Shown one piece after another: positions 9,273 to 16,273 of a stretch of DNA of 21,825 bases (within the stretch, counting starts at the first letter, position 1; every line of letters starts with the position of its first letter). The notes beneath the pieces are model-generated. The model saw only the letters and a program-made list of their open reading frames with translations, did no database searches and was not told where the DNA came from. A program made the translations under genes and the position numbers. Source of the DNA: a bacterium (GTDB lineage: Bacteria > JAUVQV01 > DATDCY01); contig DATDCY010000317.1 in assembly GCA_036524115.1 (NCBI GenBank), positions 1 to 21,825 of the forward strand. The letters run 5' to 3'.

Positions 9273-11870
9273 ATGAGCAGCGAGAGCAAGGACCGTCGCA
9301 GCAAGGCGCAATTGCTGGCGGAGGTCGAGCGCCTGCGCCTGCGCTTGGAGGAAGCGGAGCAGACGCTGGAGGCGATCCGCACAGGCGACGTCGATGCCCT
9401 GGTGGTGGCCAGTCCGCGGGGTGAGCAGATCTACTCGGTCACCGGCGCGGAGCACGTGTATCGCGTGATCGTCGAGACGATGAACGAGGCCGCCCTGACG
9501 GTGGATCAGGACGGGACGATCCTGTTCTGCAACCAGCGATTCTGTGAGCTGATGAGGACGCGGATTCAAGGGGCGCTGGGGCGCAAGCTGGCGATCTTCG
9601 CCGCCCGCCCCCAAGCAGCGACGTTGCGGGCAATTCTCAGGGACGCCCGGACCGAGGCGCTCCAGCGACGCGTCACGCTGCTGGCCGCGGACGGCACGGC
9701 GGTCCCGGTGCAGATCTCCGCCAGCCCCTTGCACGCCGGCAATACGATCAATGTCTGCCTTGTGGCCTCCGACCTGACGGACCTGGAGGCTTCCACCAGC
9801 TCGATCCGCGTCCTGCGCGAGCAGCAGCAGGCCTTGGAGGAGAGCGAGGCGCGTTTCCGGTCGATCTTCGATTCCAGCCAGGACGCCATCGTGATCGCCA
9901 ACGACGCGGGCACGTATGTGCAGGCCAATCCGGCCGTCGAGGCGATCTTCGGGGTGCCGCCGGAGAAGATCATCGGCCGGCAGGTGTCGGAGTTCGTGGG
10001 CGGGGACATCGACTTCCCGACCATCTGGCGGGACTTCCTGGCCAAGGGCAGCTTCGCCGGGGAAATCTCCCTGACCGGCGTCCGGGGGCGTGTGCGCTGC
10101 GTGGAGGCCTACGCGGTCGCCAACGTCCAGCCGGGACGGCATCTGTCGATCTTCCATGACATCACCGAGCGAAGGCAGGCCCAGGAGAAACTGCAGGCGG
10201 TCAATGAGCAGCTCCAGGCGCAACGCGAAGAGCTGTGCGCGCAGGCCGAAGAACTGCAGGCGATCAATGAGGAACTCACTGCACGCGAAGAGCAGCTGCG
10301 GGCGAGCAACGAAGCCCTCAGTGAAAGCGAGGAGCGGTTCCGCACGCTGGCCGACAACATCTCGCAGCTCGCCTGGATGGCCGACGAAACGGGCCGGATC
10401 TTCTGGTACAACAAGCGCTGGTACACGTACACCGGCACTTCGGCCCATCAGATCTGGGGCTGGGGAGAGGTCCATCACCCCGATCACTTTCTGCGGGTGA
10501 CGGCGAAGCTTCGCCACTGCTTCGAGACGGGCGAGGCCTGGGAAGACGTCTTCCCGCTGCGGGCCGCTGACGGCAGCTACCGCTGGTTCCTGTCGCGGGC
10601 GACCCCGATTCGCGACGGCCGGGGCATCGTGGCCCGCTGGTTCGGCACCAGTACGGATATCACCGACCAGCGCGTCGCGCAGGAAGCCCTCCAGGAGCTG
10701 AACACCGTGCTGGAGAGCAAGGTGGCCCAGCGCACCGAGGAGTTGGAGCACCGGGCCCGCCAGCTCCAGAAACTGGCGCTGGATCTGTCGGGGGCGGAGG
10801 ATCGCGAGCGCAAGCGCATCGCCGAGGTCCTGCACGACGACGTGCAGCAGATTCTGGCGGCGGCGAAGTTTCATCTCATTTCGATCCGGACCCGGGCCGC
10901 CCATGATCCGTCGATACTGACCACGGCGGCGCAGGTCGACCGCATGCTCTCGGAGGCGATCGACAAGTCGCGGGCGTTGTCGCATGAACTCAGTCCGGCC
11001 ATGCCAGACAGCGGCGATCTTGGCGACGCCCTCGGCCGGCTGGCCAGCCAGACTCAGATCAAGCACGGCCTGCTGGCCCGCGTCGACGCCTTCGGCAAAG
11101 TCCGCGTGCAATCCGAGGCGCTGCGGTCCTTTCTGTACAAGGCGGCCCAGGAACTGCTGTTCAACGTGGTCAAACACGCCCGGGCCAATGAGGCGAAGAT
11201 TCGCGTCCGGCGCTTGGGCCGCTTCATCTGCCTGTCGATCTCCGACCGGGGGCGCGGGTTCGATCCCGAGAAACTCAAGGCGACCGCGGGACTCGGGCTG
11301 TTCAGCATTCGCGAACGCGTCGACCTGCTGGGCGGCCGGATGAAGATCAGGAGCGTCGAGGGGCTCGGAAGCACATTCCGTATCGTCGTGCCGGATAGCG
11401 GGATTGCCGGCACGGCCCTGTCGAAGAGAGAGGAACCGGCGGACCGTGCCGCAGAGGCAACGGTGGCGGACGGCGGCATGCAGCGGCGCCTGCGCGTGCT
11501 GATCGCGGACGACCACCAGATTGTGCGGGAAGGCCTGGTTTCGCTGCTCTGCGATGAAGGCGGCGTTCACGTGGTCGGCGAGGCGGCCAACGGGCGTGAG
11601 GCGGTGGACCTGGCGGACAAGCTTCAGCCGGACGTGATCATCATGGACGTGGCCATGCCCCTGATTGACGGCGCCGAGGCGACCCGGCAGGTCAAGCGGC
11701 ATATGCCGCGGACGCGGGTGATCGCACTATCCATGTACGAGGAGCATGAGAACGTGGAGAAGATGCTCGCCGCCGGGGCCGAGGCATACATCCTCAAGAC
11801 GGCACCCGCCAATGAACTCCTGGCCGCCGTCCGCGGCAATACGCCGAGCGCGCGGGAGCAAGACTCATAG
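9273..11870 (+). CDS. Hybrid sensor histidine kinase: three PAS domains, NarX-type kinase core and C-terminal receiver
   Basis: The 865-residue protein has no transmembrane segment and should be cytoplasmic. Order: N-terminal coiled coil with Glu-Ala-Ile-Arg-Thr-Gly-Asp-Val-Asp-Ala-Leu (about 30-45); PAS1 (about 60-165); PAS2 (about 189-300); a Gln/Glu-rich coiled coil (about 300-350); PAS3 with PAC motif (350-467); a HisKA_3 dimerisation helix with phospho-His521 in Leu-His-Asp-Asp-Val-Gln-Gln; HATPase with Asn631 and a GLGLFSIRERV lid; and a NarL-type receiver from about 740 with Asp746/Asp747 and phospho-acceptor Asp792. There is no helix-turn-helix after the receiver. An internal Met before the receiver suggests fusion of once-separate kinase and regulator genes. 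Next to kaiB it probably carries Kai output, as SasA and CikA do in cyanobacteria. Confidence 0.93.
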   Translation: MSSESKDRRSKAQLLAEVERLRLRLEEAEQTLEAIRTGDVDALVVASPRGEQIYSVTGAEHVYRVIVETMNEAALTVDQDGTILFCNQRFCELMRTRIQGALGRKLAIFAARPQAATLRAILRDARTEALQRRVTLLAADGTAVPVQISASPLHAGNTINVCLVASDLTDLEASTSSIRVLREQQQALEESEARFRSIFDSSQDAIVIANDAGTYVQANPAVEAIFGVPPEKIIGRQVSEFVGGDIDFPTIWRDFLAKGSFAGEISLTGVRGRVRCVEAYAVANVQPGRHLSIFHDITERRQAQEKLQAVNEQLQAQREELCAQAEELQAINEELTAREEQLRASNEALSESEERFRTLADNISQLAWMADETGRIFWYNKRWYTYTGTSAHQIWGWGEVHHPDHFLRVTAKLRHCFETGEAWEDVFPLRAADGSYRWFLSRATPIRDGRGIVARWFGTSTDITDQRVAQEALQELNTVLESKVAQRTEELEHRARQLQKLALDLSGAEDRERKRIAEVLHDDVQQILAAAKFHLISIRTRAAHDPSILTTAAQVDRMLSEAIDKSRALSHELSPAMPDSGDLGDALGRLASQTQIKHGLLARVDAFGKVRVQSEALRSFLYKAAQELLFNVVKHARANEAKIRVRRLGRFICLSISDRGRGFDPEKLKATAGLGLFSIRERVDLLGGRMKIRSVEGLGSTFRIVVPDSGIAGTALSKREEPADRAAEATVADGGMQRRLRVLIADDHQIVREGLVSLLCDEGGVHVVGEAANGREAVDLADKLQPDVIIMDVAMPLIDGAEATRQVKRHMPRTRVIALSMYEEHENVEKMLAAGAEAYILKTAPANELLAAVRGNTPSAREQDS

Positions 11871-11887
11871 ACGAGCTCTCACCGCGT

Positions 11888-11903
11888 GGGGCGGGTTTGC
11901 CCC
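11888..11903 (+). terminator. Weak hairpin after the kai cluster
   Basis: GGGGC (11888-11892) pairs with GCCCC (11899-11903) across a GGGTTT loop, 17 bp after the kinase stop. It is followed by CCTTAGG and not a U-tract, so termination is uncertain. Confidence 0.3.
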
Positions 11904-12024
11904 CCTTAGGCTGACCTTGATCCAGGCTCTCCGAGACGGAATCCACAAGCCGTTCCACAGCCCCGTCAACAGGTAATCAACGGATTGACCACAGGGAGGT
12001 GATCACGGCGTATTCGTCTACTTC

Positions 12025-12054
12025 TTGACACCGGCAGGGCAACTCGGCTAGATG
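12025..12054 (+). promoter_or_regulatory. Possible promoter for the HD-GYP operon
   Basis: A perfect -35 TTGACA (12025-12030) is followed after 18 bp by TAGATG (12049-12054), a weak -10. It lies about 70 bp before the HD-GYP start. The rest of the 257-bp gap between the kinase and this gene shows nothing else I can support. Confidence 0.4.
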
Positions 12055-12127
12055 GTGTTGCTGACGCGCCTCGTCGAGCAGCGGGTTGGGGGTTGGGCGC
12101 GTTGTCCTCCGGTGGGGAAGGGGTGAG

Positions 12128-13963
12128 ATGAAAGCTGAGGTCAGCTGTCTCAACACCCGGGCAATACTGGACTACCTCCATCGCCGGTCGATCGATCCAC
12201 GACCGTTCGTGTGCGACCTCGACCCCGAACTTGATGTCCATGGCGATCCGATTGCCTACCTGAGCGATCGCAACAATTGGGTCTCTGCGAGCGTCGTCAG
12301 CCGCCTTTTCTCGCGACTGCGAGAGCGGCTCGACGATGAGCAGCTGGCGTTCAAGATCGGCCACGACTCGGTTGTGCACCGGCGCTTCGGGTACGTGCAG
12401 AACATCGTCCTGCGGGTCTTCCTCTCGCCGGAGCAGGGCTTCCGCAAGGCACAGGAGGTCAACGACCGTTTCAATCGGACCAAGCAGGTCGAGCTCGCGG
12501 AGCTGGCCGAGGGCAAGGCGCTCGTCCGGCTGACCTGGCACCCGGGTATGGGACACTCGAAGGACCTCTGCCTTTTCAACCAGGGGATCTACTCCGCGCT
12601 CGCCCAGACGTGGGGCATCAAGCCCGCGACGGTCACGGAGACCAAGTGCGCCTTCGAGGGCGGCGGTTGCTGCGAGTACCGGATCCGCTGGCAGCCGGTC
12701 TCGCAGCCCCTGGGGTTCTTCCGGCGCTTCTTCATCCCGCGCGCTCTCTTCCAGGAGACGGTTCGCGAACTGGAGGAGGACAAGGAGCTGCTCTCGCAGA
12801 AGTACCGGGAGGTCCGGGAGCTCAGCGGGCGGCTGCGGCGCAAGATCAGCGAGCTGGAGACGATCCACGAGTCCGGGAAAGCCATTGTCTCGCTGCTCGA
12901 CCGCCGCGAGCTGCTCAACGTCATCATGCGGTTGACGACCACGAGCCTCGGCTACGATCGCAGCATCATCCTCCTCCACGACGAGTCGGAGCAGGCGCTG
13001 GTGACCGCGGCCTCCTCGGGGGGCGAGCTGGAGCTGATGCGTCAGTTCGGCGGCTACCGGGTGCCGCTCAGCCGCACGAGCAACATCCTCGTGCGGACGT
13101 TCGACACGGGCAAGCCGGTCCTCGTGGCCGATGCCTCGCGCCACGGGCTGAACAGGAAGAATGTCCTGCTCCAGACCTTCGCCCCGACCTCGTTCGTGAT
13201 CGTCCCGCTCATCAGCCGCGGGAAGGTCATCGGCGTCATGGCCGCCGACCGCGTGGACGACGCGGCGCCCCTGACGCAGGAGGACCTCGACTCGCTCACC
13301 GGCTTCGGCAACCACGTCGCCGTCGCGCTCGAGAACTCCCGGCTCTACGAGAGCCTCGAGCAGGCCTCGCTCGACGCGATCCAGGCGCTCGCCAAGGCGG
13401 TCGAAGCCAAGGACCCCTACACCCACGGCCACTCCGAGCGGGTCGCCGCCTACTCGGAACGCCTGGCGGCCGCGCTCGGCCTCGAAGAGCGGCAGCTGCT
13501 CAGCATCCGGCTGGCCTGCCTGATCCACGACATCGGCAAGATCGGCGTCACCGAGAAGATCCTCCACAAGCCCGGAGCGCTGGACGCCGCGGAGCAGGGG
13601 GTCATCAAGCAGCACCCGGTGATCGGCGAGACGATCCTGCGTCCCCTCAAGGGCCTGGGGGACATCGCCCGGATCATCCGCAGCCACCACGAGCGCTTCG
13701 ACGGCCTCGGGTACCCCGATGGTCTGCGCGGCGAGGAGATACCGCTCGAGGCGCGCATCATGGCCATCGCCGACACCTTCGACGCGATGACCACGACCCG
13801 GCCGTACCGCGAGCCGCTCGCGCGGGACGCCGTCCGCGACGAGCTGGAGCGGAACGGCGGCCGGCAATTCGACCCCGTCCTGGTGGAGTTGTTCCTGACG
13901 CACGTGGCGTCCACGTACGGCTGGGCTCCCGCCTCCCTGGAGCCATGCCAGCCGGGACGCTGA
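12128..13963 (+). CDS. V4R-like sensor - GAF - HD-GYP cyclic-di-GMP phosphodiesterase
   Basis: The 611-residue protein has an N-terminal region (about 1-200) ending in Glu-Thr-Lys-Cys-Ala-Phe-Glu-Gly-Gly-Gly-Cys-Cys-Glu-Tyr, like the end of V4R/HNOB-type small-molecule sensor domains. Next come a coiled coil (about 210-250), a GAF domain (about 255-408) and a C-terminal HD-GYP domain (about 415-605). The catalytic marks are intact: His467-Asp468 in HDIGKIG and the pair His520-His521 followed by Gly528-Tyr529-Pro530. HD-GYP proteins hydrolyse c-di-GMP to GMP. ATG 12128 is preferred over GTG 12086 because GGAAGGGG precedes it. Its end overlaps the acyltransferase start by 19 bp, so the two are translationally coupled. 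The N-terminal ligand is unknown; the Cys cluster could bind metal or heme. Confidence 0.9.
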   Translation: MKAEVSCLNTRAILDYLHRRSIDPRPFVCDLDPELDVHGDPIAYLSDRNNWVSASVVSRLFSRLRERLDDEQLAFKIGHDSVVHRRFGYVQNIVLRVFLSPEQGFRKAQEVNDRFNRTKQVELAELAEGKALVRLTWHPGMGHSKDLCLFNQGIYSALAQTWGIKPATVTETKCAFEGGGCCEYRIRWQPVSQPLGFFRRFFIPRALFQETVRELEEDKELLSQKYREVRELSGRLRRKISELETIHESGKAIVSLLDRRELLNVIMRLTTTSLGYDRSIILLHDESEQALVTAASSGGELELMRQFGGYRVPLSRTSNILVRTFDTGKPVLVADASRHGLNRKNVLLQTFAPTSFVIVPLISRGKVIGVMAADRVDDAAPLTQEDLDSLTGFGNHVAVALENSRLYESLEQASLDAIQALAKAVEAKDPYTHGHSERVAAYSERLAAALGLEERQLLSIRLACLIHDIGKIGVTEKILHKPGALDAAEQGVIKQHPVIGETILRPLKGLGDIARIIRSHHERFDGLGYPDGLRGEEIPLEARIMAIADTFDAMTTTRPYREPLARDAVRDELERNGGRQFDPVLVELFLTHVASTYGWAPASLEPCQPGR

Positions 13964-14853
13964 GCCGCTTCCTGCAGACCCCCCTCAACGCGGCCGTCTT
14001 CTCCTGGTACCCGCCGCAGGTCACGCGCTGCTACACGCGCCTGCTCGGCCGCCGGTACTTCCGGGTCCGCCCCGACGAGGCGGAGCGTCACCTGCGCCAG
14101 CTGCGGGAGGTGTTCAGCCACGGGCACCGGGCCGGGGCCTGCACGCCGGCGCTGGAGCAGCAGGTCCTCCAGGGCGTCTTCGACCACTACTTCGAGAAGC
14201 TGCTCCTGGCCTACTGGGGCTTTGCGCGGATGCGCCGCTACCTGCTGCGGCGCGTGCGGCTCGTGCACGCCGATCTTCTCGACGACGCACTGCACGGGGG
14301 ACGGGGCGTCCTCGTGGCGACCGCGCACTTCGGCGCGGTGGAGTTCCTGCCGGCGTCGCTGGCGCTCAGGGGGTACCCCGTCACCGCCGTCGCGCGCTTT
14401 CGGACCGCGAAGCTCAAGGAGACCCTGGTGCGGCGCGCCTCCCAGGTGGGGGTCGAGCTGCTCGACCTGGACGACGGCGCCATCGTGCCGAAGATGCTGA
14501 CCACCCTCAAGGCCGGCCGCATCTTCGTCACCGAACTGGACGAGTTGAGCAACTGGCGGCCGAGCGCCGCCAAGATCATGAACTTCTTCGGGCGCCGCGC
14601 GGCGCTCGATCGCGCCCTCGAGGTGCTGCAGCGGCGCAGCGGCTCGCCGCTGCTCCTGGGGCTCATGGAACGACTGCCGGGCCGGCGCTACCAGCTCGTC
14701 CTCGAGTCGCCCGTCGAGCACCACGCCGCCCCGACCGGCCTCGGCGACGATGCGCTGCTGCTCAAGCGGCTCGAGCACCACGTCTACGAGGCGCCGGACC
14801 ACTGGTACAACTGGAAGGAGCTGCAGCGCATCGAGCAGCCCGCGGCGGCATGA
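13945..14853 (+). CDS. LpxL/HtrB-like lipid A (lysophospholipid) acyltransferase family protein
   Basis: The 302-residue protein carries the acyltransferase His-x4-Glu motif as Thr-Ala-His128-Phe-Gly-Ala-Val-Glu133, the signature of LpxL/LpxM enzymes that add secondary acyl chains to lipid A. Ala-Arg-Phe-Arg-Thr at about 151-155 and the basic, aromatic N-terminus (Arg-Arg-Tyr-Leu-Leu-Arg) fit peripheral association with the inner membrane. It lacks the usual single N-terminal transmembrane helix, and the motif block Ile-Phe-Val-Thr-Glu-Leu-Asp-Glu near 192-199 differs from the common Asp-Gln form, so the acyl acceptor may not be lipid A. The ATG at 13945 lies within the end of the HD-GYP gene, and its stop overlaps the next start (ATGA). 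Confidence 0.8.
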   Translation: MPAGTLSRFLQTPLNAAVFSWYPPQVTRCYTRLLGRRYFRVRPDEAERHLRQLREVFSHGHRAGACTPALEQQVLQGVFDHYFEKLLLAYWGFARMRRYLLRRVRLVHADLLDDALHGGRGVLVATAHFGAVEFLPASLALRGYPVTAVARFRTAKLKETLVRRASQVGVELLDLDDGAIVPKMLTTLKAGRIFVTELDELSNWRPSAAKIMNFFGRRAALDRALEVLQRRSGSPLLLGLMERLPGRRYQLVLESPVEHHAAPTGLGDDALLLKRLEHHVYEAPDHWYNWKELQRIEQPAAA

Positions 14854-15974
14854 GGATTCGCCGCGCCGAGGCGCTCCTGGTGCGCCTCCCCCTGAGGCTC
14901 ACCATCCGCCACGCGCTCGCCGCGCGCCGCGAGAGCCTGAACGTCGTGGTGCGCCTCGAGGACGAGGCGGGCAACGCGGGCTGGGGCGAGGGGGTGCCGC
15001 GGGACTACGTCACGGGTGAGTCCCCCGAACGCTCGTTCGAGCTTCTGGCGGGGTCCCTCCTTCCGTCGCTCGTCGGCGCCGAGATCGCCGGGCCGGAGGC
15101 GCTCCTCCCCGCCGTCGTCTCCCTGCTGAGCCCGGCCGCGGGACGCCAGAGCTGCTGCTGCGCCGCGGAGCTGGCCCTGTTCGACCTGGCAGGCAACGCC
15201 TTCGGCCGCCCCGCGGCTGAGTGGTTCGGCGGCGCGCGGCGGGATACCGTGCGCTACGGTGTGGTGCTCCCGCTGCTGGAGCCGCCGGAGACCGCCGGCT
15301 TTCTCGAGGCCGTCCGCCGGCTCGGGGCGCCGCACCTCAAGATCAAGGCCGAGGGGGACCGCTGGCCCGAGGCGCTGGCGGCCGCCCGCGCGGCGCTGGG
15401 GGACGCGATCACCATCGCCGTCGACGCCAACGGCAGCTGGGGCCTCGACGAGGCGGCGGGCCACCTGCGCCGCATGGAGCCTTTCGGCGTCGCCTGGGTG
15501 GAGCAGCCGCTGCCGCGCGGGCGGGAGAGTGAGATTCCCGACCTGGCCCGCCGCAGCCGCATCCCGCTGATGGCGGACGAGTCGCTCACCACGCTCGCGG
15601 AGGCGCGGCACCTGGTCCGTGACGGCGGCTTCCGGCTCTTCAATCTGCGGGTCTCGAAGCTCGGCGGGCTTGCCGCCGCCCATGCGGTGGCGGACGTCGC
15701 CGCCGCGGCCGGTCTCGGCGTCCAGGTGGGCTGCCAGGTGGGGGAGTCATCCATTCTCTCGGCGGCGGGGCGCATCCTCGCGGCGACCCTCCCCTCGTGC
15801 GCGGCCGTCGAGGGCTCGTACGGCACCCGTCTCCTGGAGGCGGACGTGACCGACGAGCCCTTCGAGTTCGGCGAGCGCGGCGCGGCCCCGGTCCAGGGCG
15901 GCGCCGGCCTCGGCGTCGCAGTCTCGCCGGCGCGGCTCGCGCCGCTCGTGGTTCGCTCAGCCGCGGTCTCCTGA
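14850..15974 (+). CDS. Enolase-superfamily enzyme, muconate cycloisomerase/dipeptide epimerase-like
   Basis: The 374-residue protein is a two-domain (beta/alpha)7beta barrel enzyme of the MLE subgroup. The full active site is visible: Lys164-Ile-Lys166 on strand 2, metal ligands Asp192 (VDAN), Glu218 (EQPL) and Asp243 (ADES), and Lys270 (SKLGG) as the opposite general base. This lysine pair is shared by muconate lactonising enzymes, o-succinylbenzoate synthases and dipeptide (L-Ala-D/L-Glu) epimerases, which remove an alpha proton next to a carboxylate. The substrate cannot be fixed from sequence. Given the acyltransferase neighbour, a murein-peptide epimerase role is attractive but unproven. 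A run of three Cys near 105-107 is unusual. It starts with a 4-bp overlap with the acyltransferase gene. Confidence 0.88.
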   Translation: MRIRRAEALLVRLPLRLTIRHALAARRESLNVVVRLEDEAGNAGWGEGVPRDYVTGESPERSFELLAGSLLPSLVGAEIAGPEALLPAVVSLLSPAAGRQSCCCAAELALFDLAGNAFGRPAAEWFGGARRDTVRYGVVLPLLEPPETAGFLEAVRRLGAPHLKIKAEGDRWPEALAAARAALGDAITIAVDANGSWGLDEAAGHLRRMEPFGVAWVEQPLPRGRESEIPDLARRSRIPLMADESLTTLAEARHLVRDGGFRLFNLRVSKLGGLAAAHAVADVAAAAGLGVQVGCQVGESSILSAAGRILAATLPSCAAVEGSYGTRLLEADVTDEPFEFGERGAAPVQGGAGLGVAVSPARLAPLVVRSAAVS

Positions 15975-15986
15975 GGGCCGCGCCCT
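15974..15986 (+). terminator. Weak hairpin overlapping the end of the enolase-family gene
   Basis: AGGGC/GCCCT with a 3-nt loop at 15974-15986, starting within the stop codon and followed by pyrimidine-rich TCCTCGGTCCTT. Possible terminator only. Confidence 0.25.
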
Positions 15987-16031
15987 TCCTCGGTCCTTCC
16001 GGCGGATCTCCCAACCGCGCCAACATCTCCC

Positions 16032-16062
16032 TTGACAAACCCTGCCGATGTGCGGAGATAAT
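16032..16062 (+). promoter_or_regulatory. Promoter for the outer-membrane protein gene
   Basis: A consensus TTGACA (16032-16037) and GATAAT (16057-16062, 5/6) are separated by 19 bp, slightly longer than optimal. Transcription would begin near 16069. Confidence 0.55.
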
Positions 16063-16273
16063 CCCGCACCTGACGCGGAAGCGCATCTGAGCTGCCGTCC
16101 CTGCGGCGGAGGCTTTCGCACCGCGGCGGGCGTTCCGGGGCGATCCGTCTGCCCCAGCATGCCCCGCCTGATCTTGAGGGATCGTCTCGACGCGGAGGCC
16201 CGCGCGGGCCCACGGCGGAGGCGGTCGTTGGTCGGTCGCAGCGGGGAACCGCGCATCCGGGGAGGGATGGTCC
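16063..16273 (+). other. Long untranslated leader of the outer-membrane protein gene
   Basis: About 205 nt separate the predicted transcription start from the ATG at 16274. I find no convincing ORF and no recognisable riboswitch core; in particular the GGGCAAACC element of GEMM-I c-di-GMP/cGAMP riboswitches is absent. The segment is rich in GC inverted repeats and could be structured. Confidence 0.4.

Noticed and set aside
12086-12127. GTG start at 12086 for the HD-GYP protein
   Set aside because: The extra residues are Gly/Arg-rich without conserved features, and ATG 12128 has a good ribosome-binding site.
12610-13944. Extension of the acyltransferase frame upstream to 12610
   Set aside because: It is a shadow of the HD-GYP gene; acyltransferase-like sequence begins only after ATG 13945.
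16063-16273. c-di-GMP/cGAMP (GEMM-I) riboswitch in the barrel gene leader
   Set aside because: The conserved GGGCAAACC core and receptor elements are not present.
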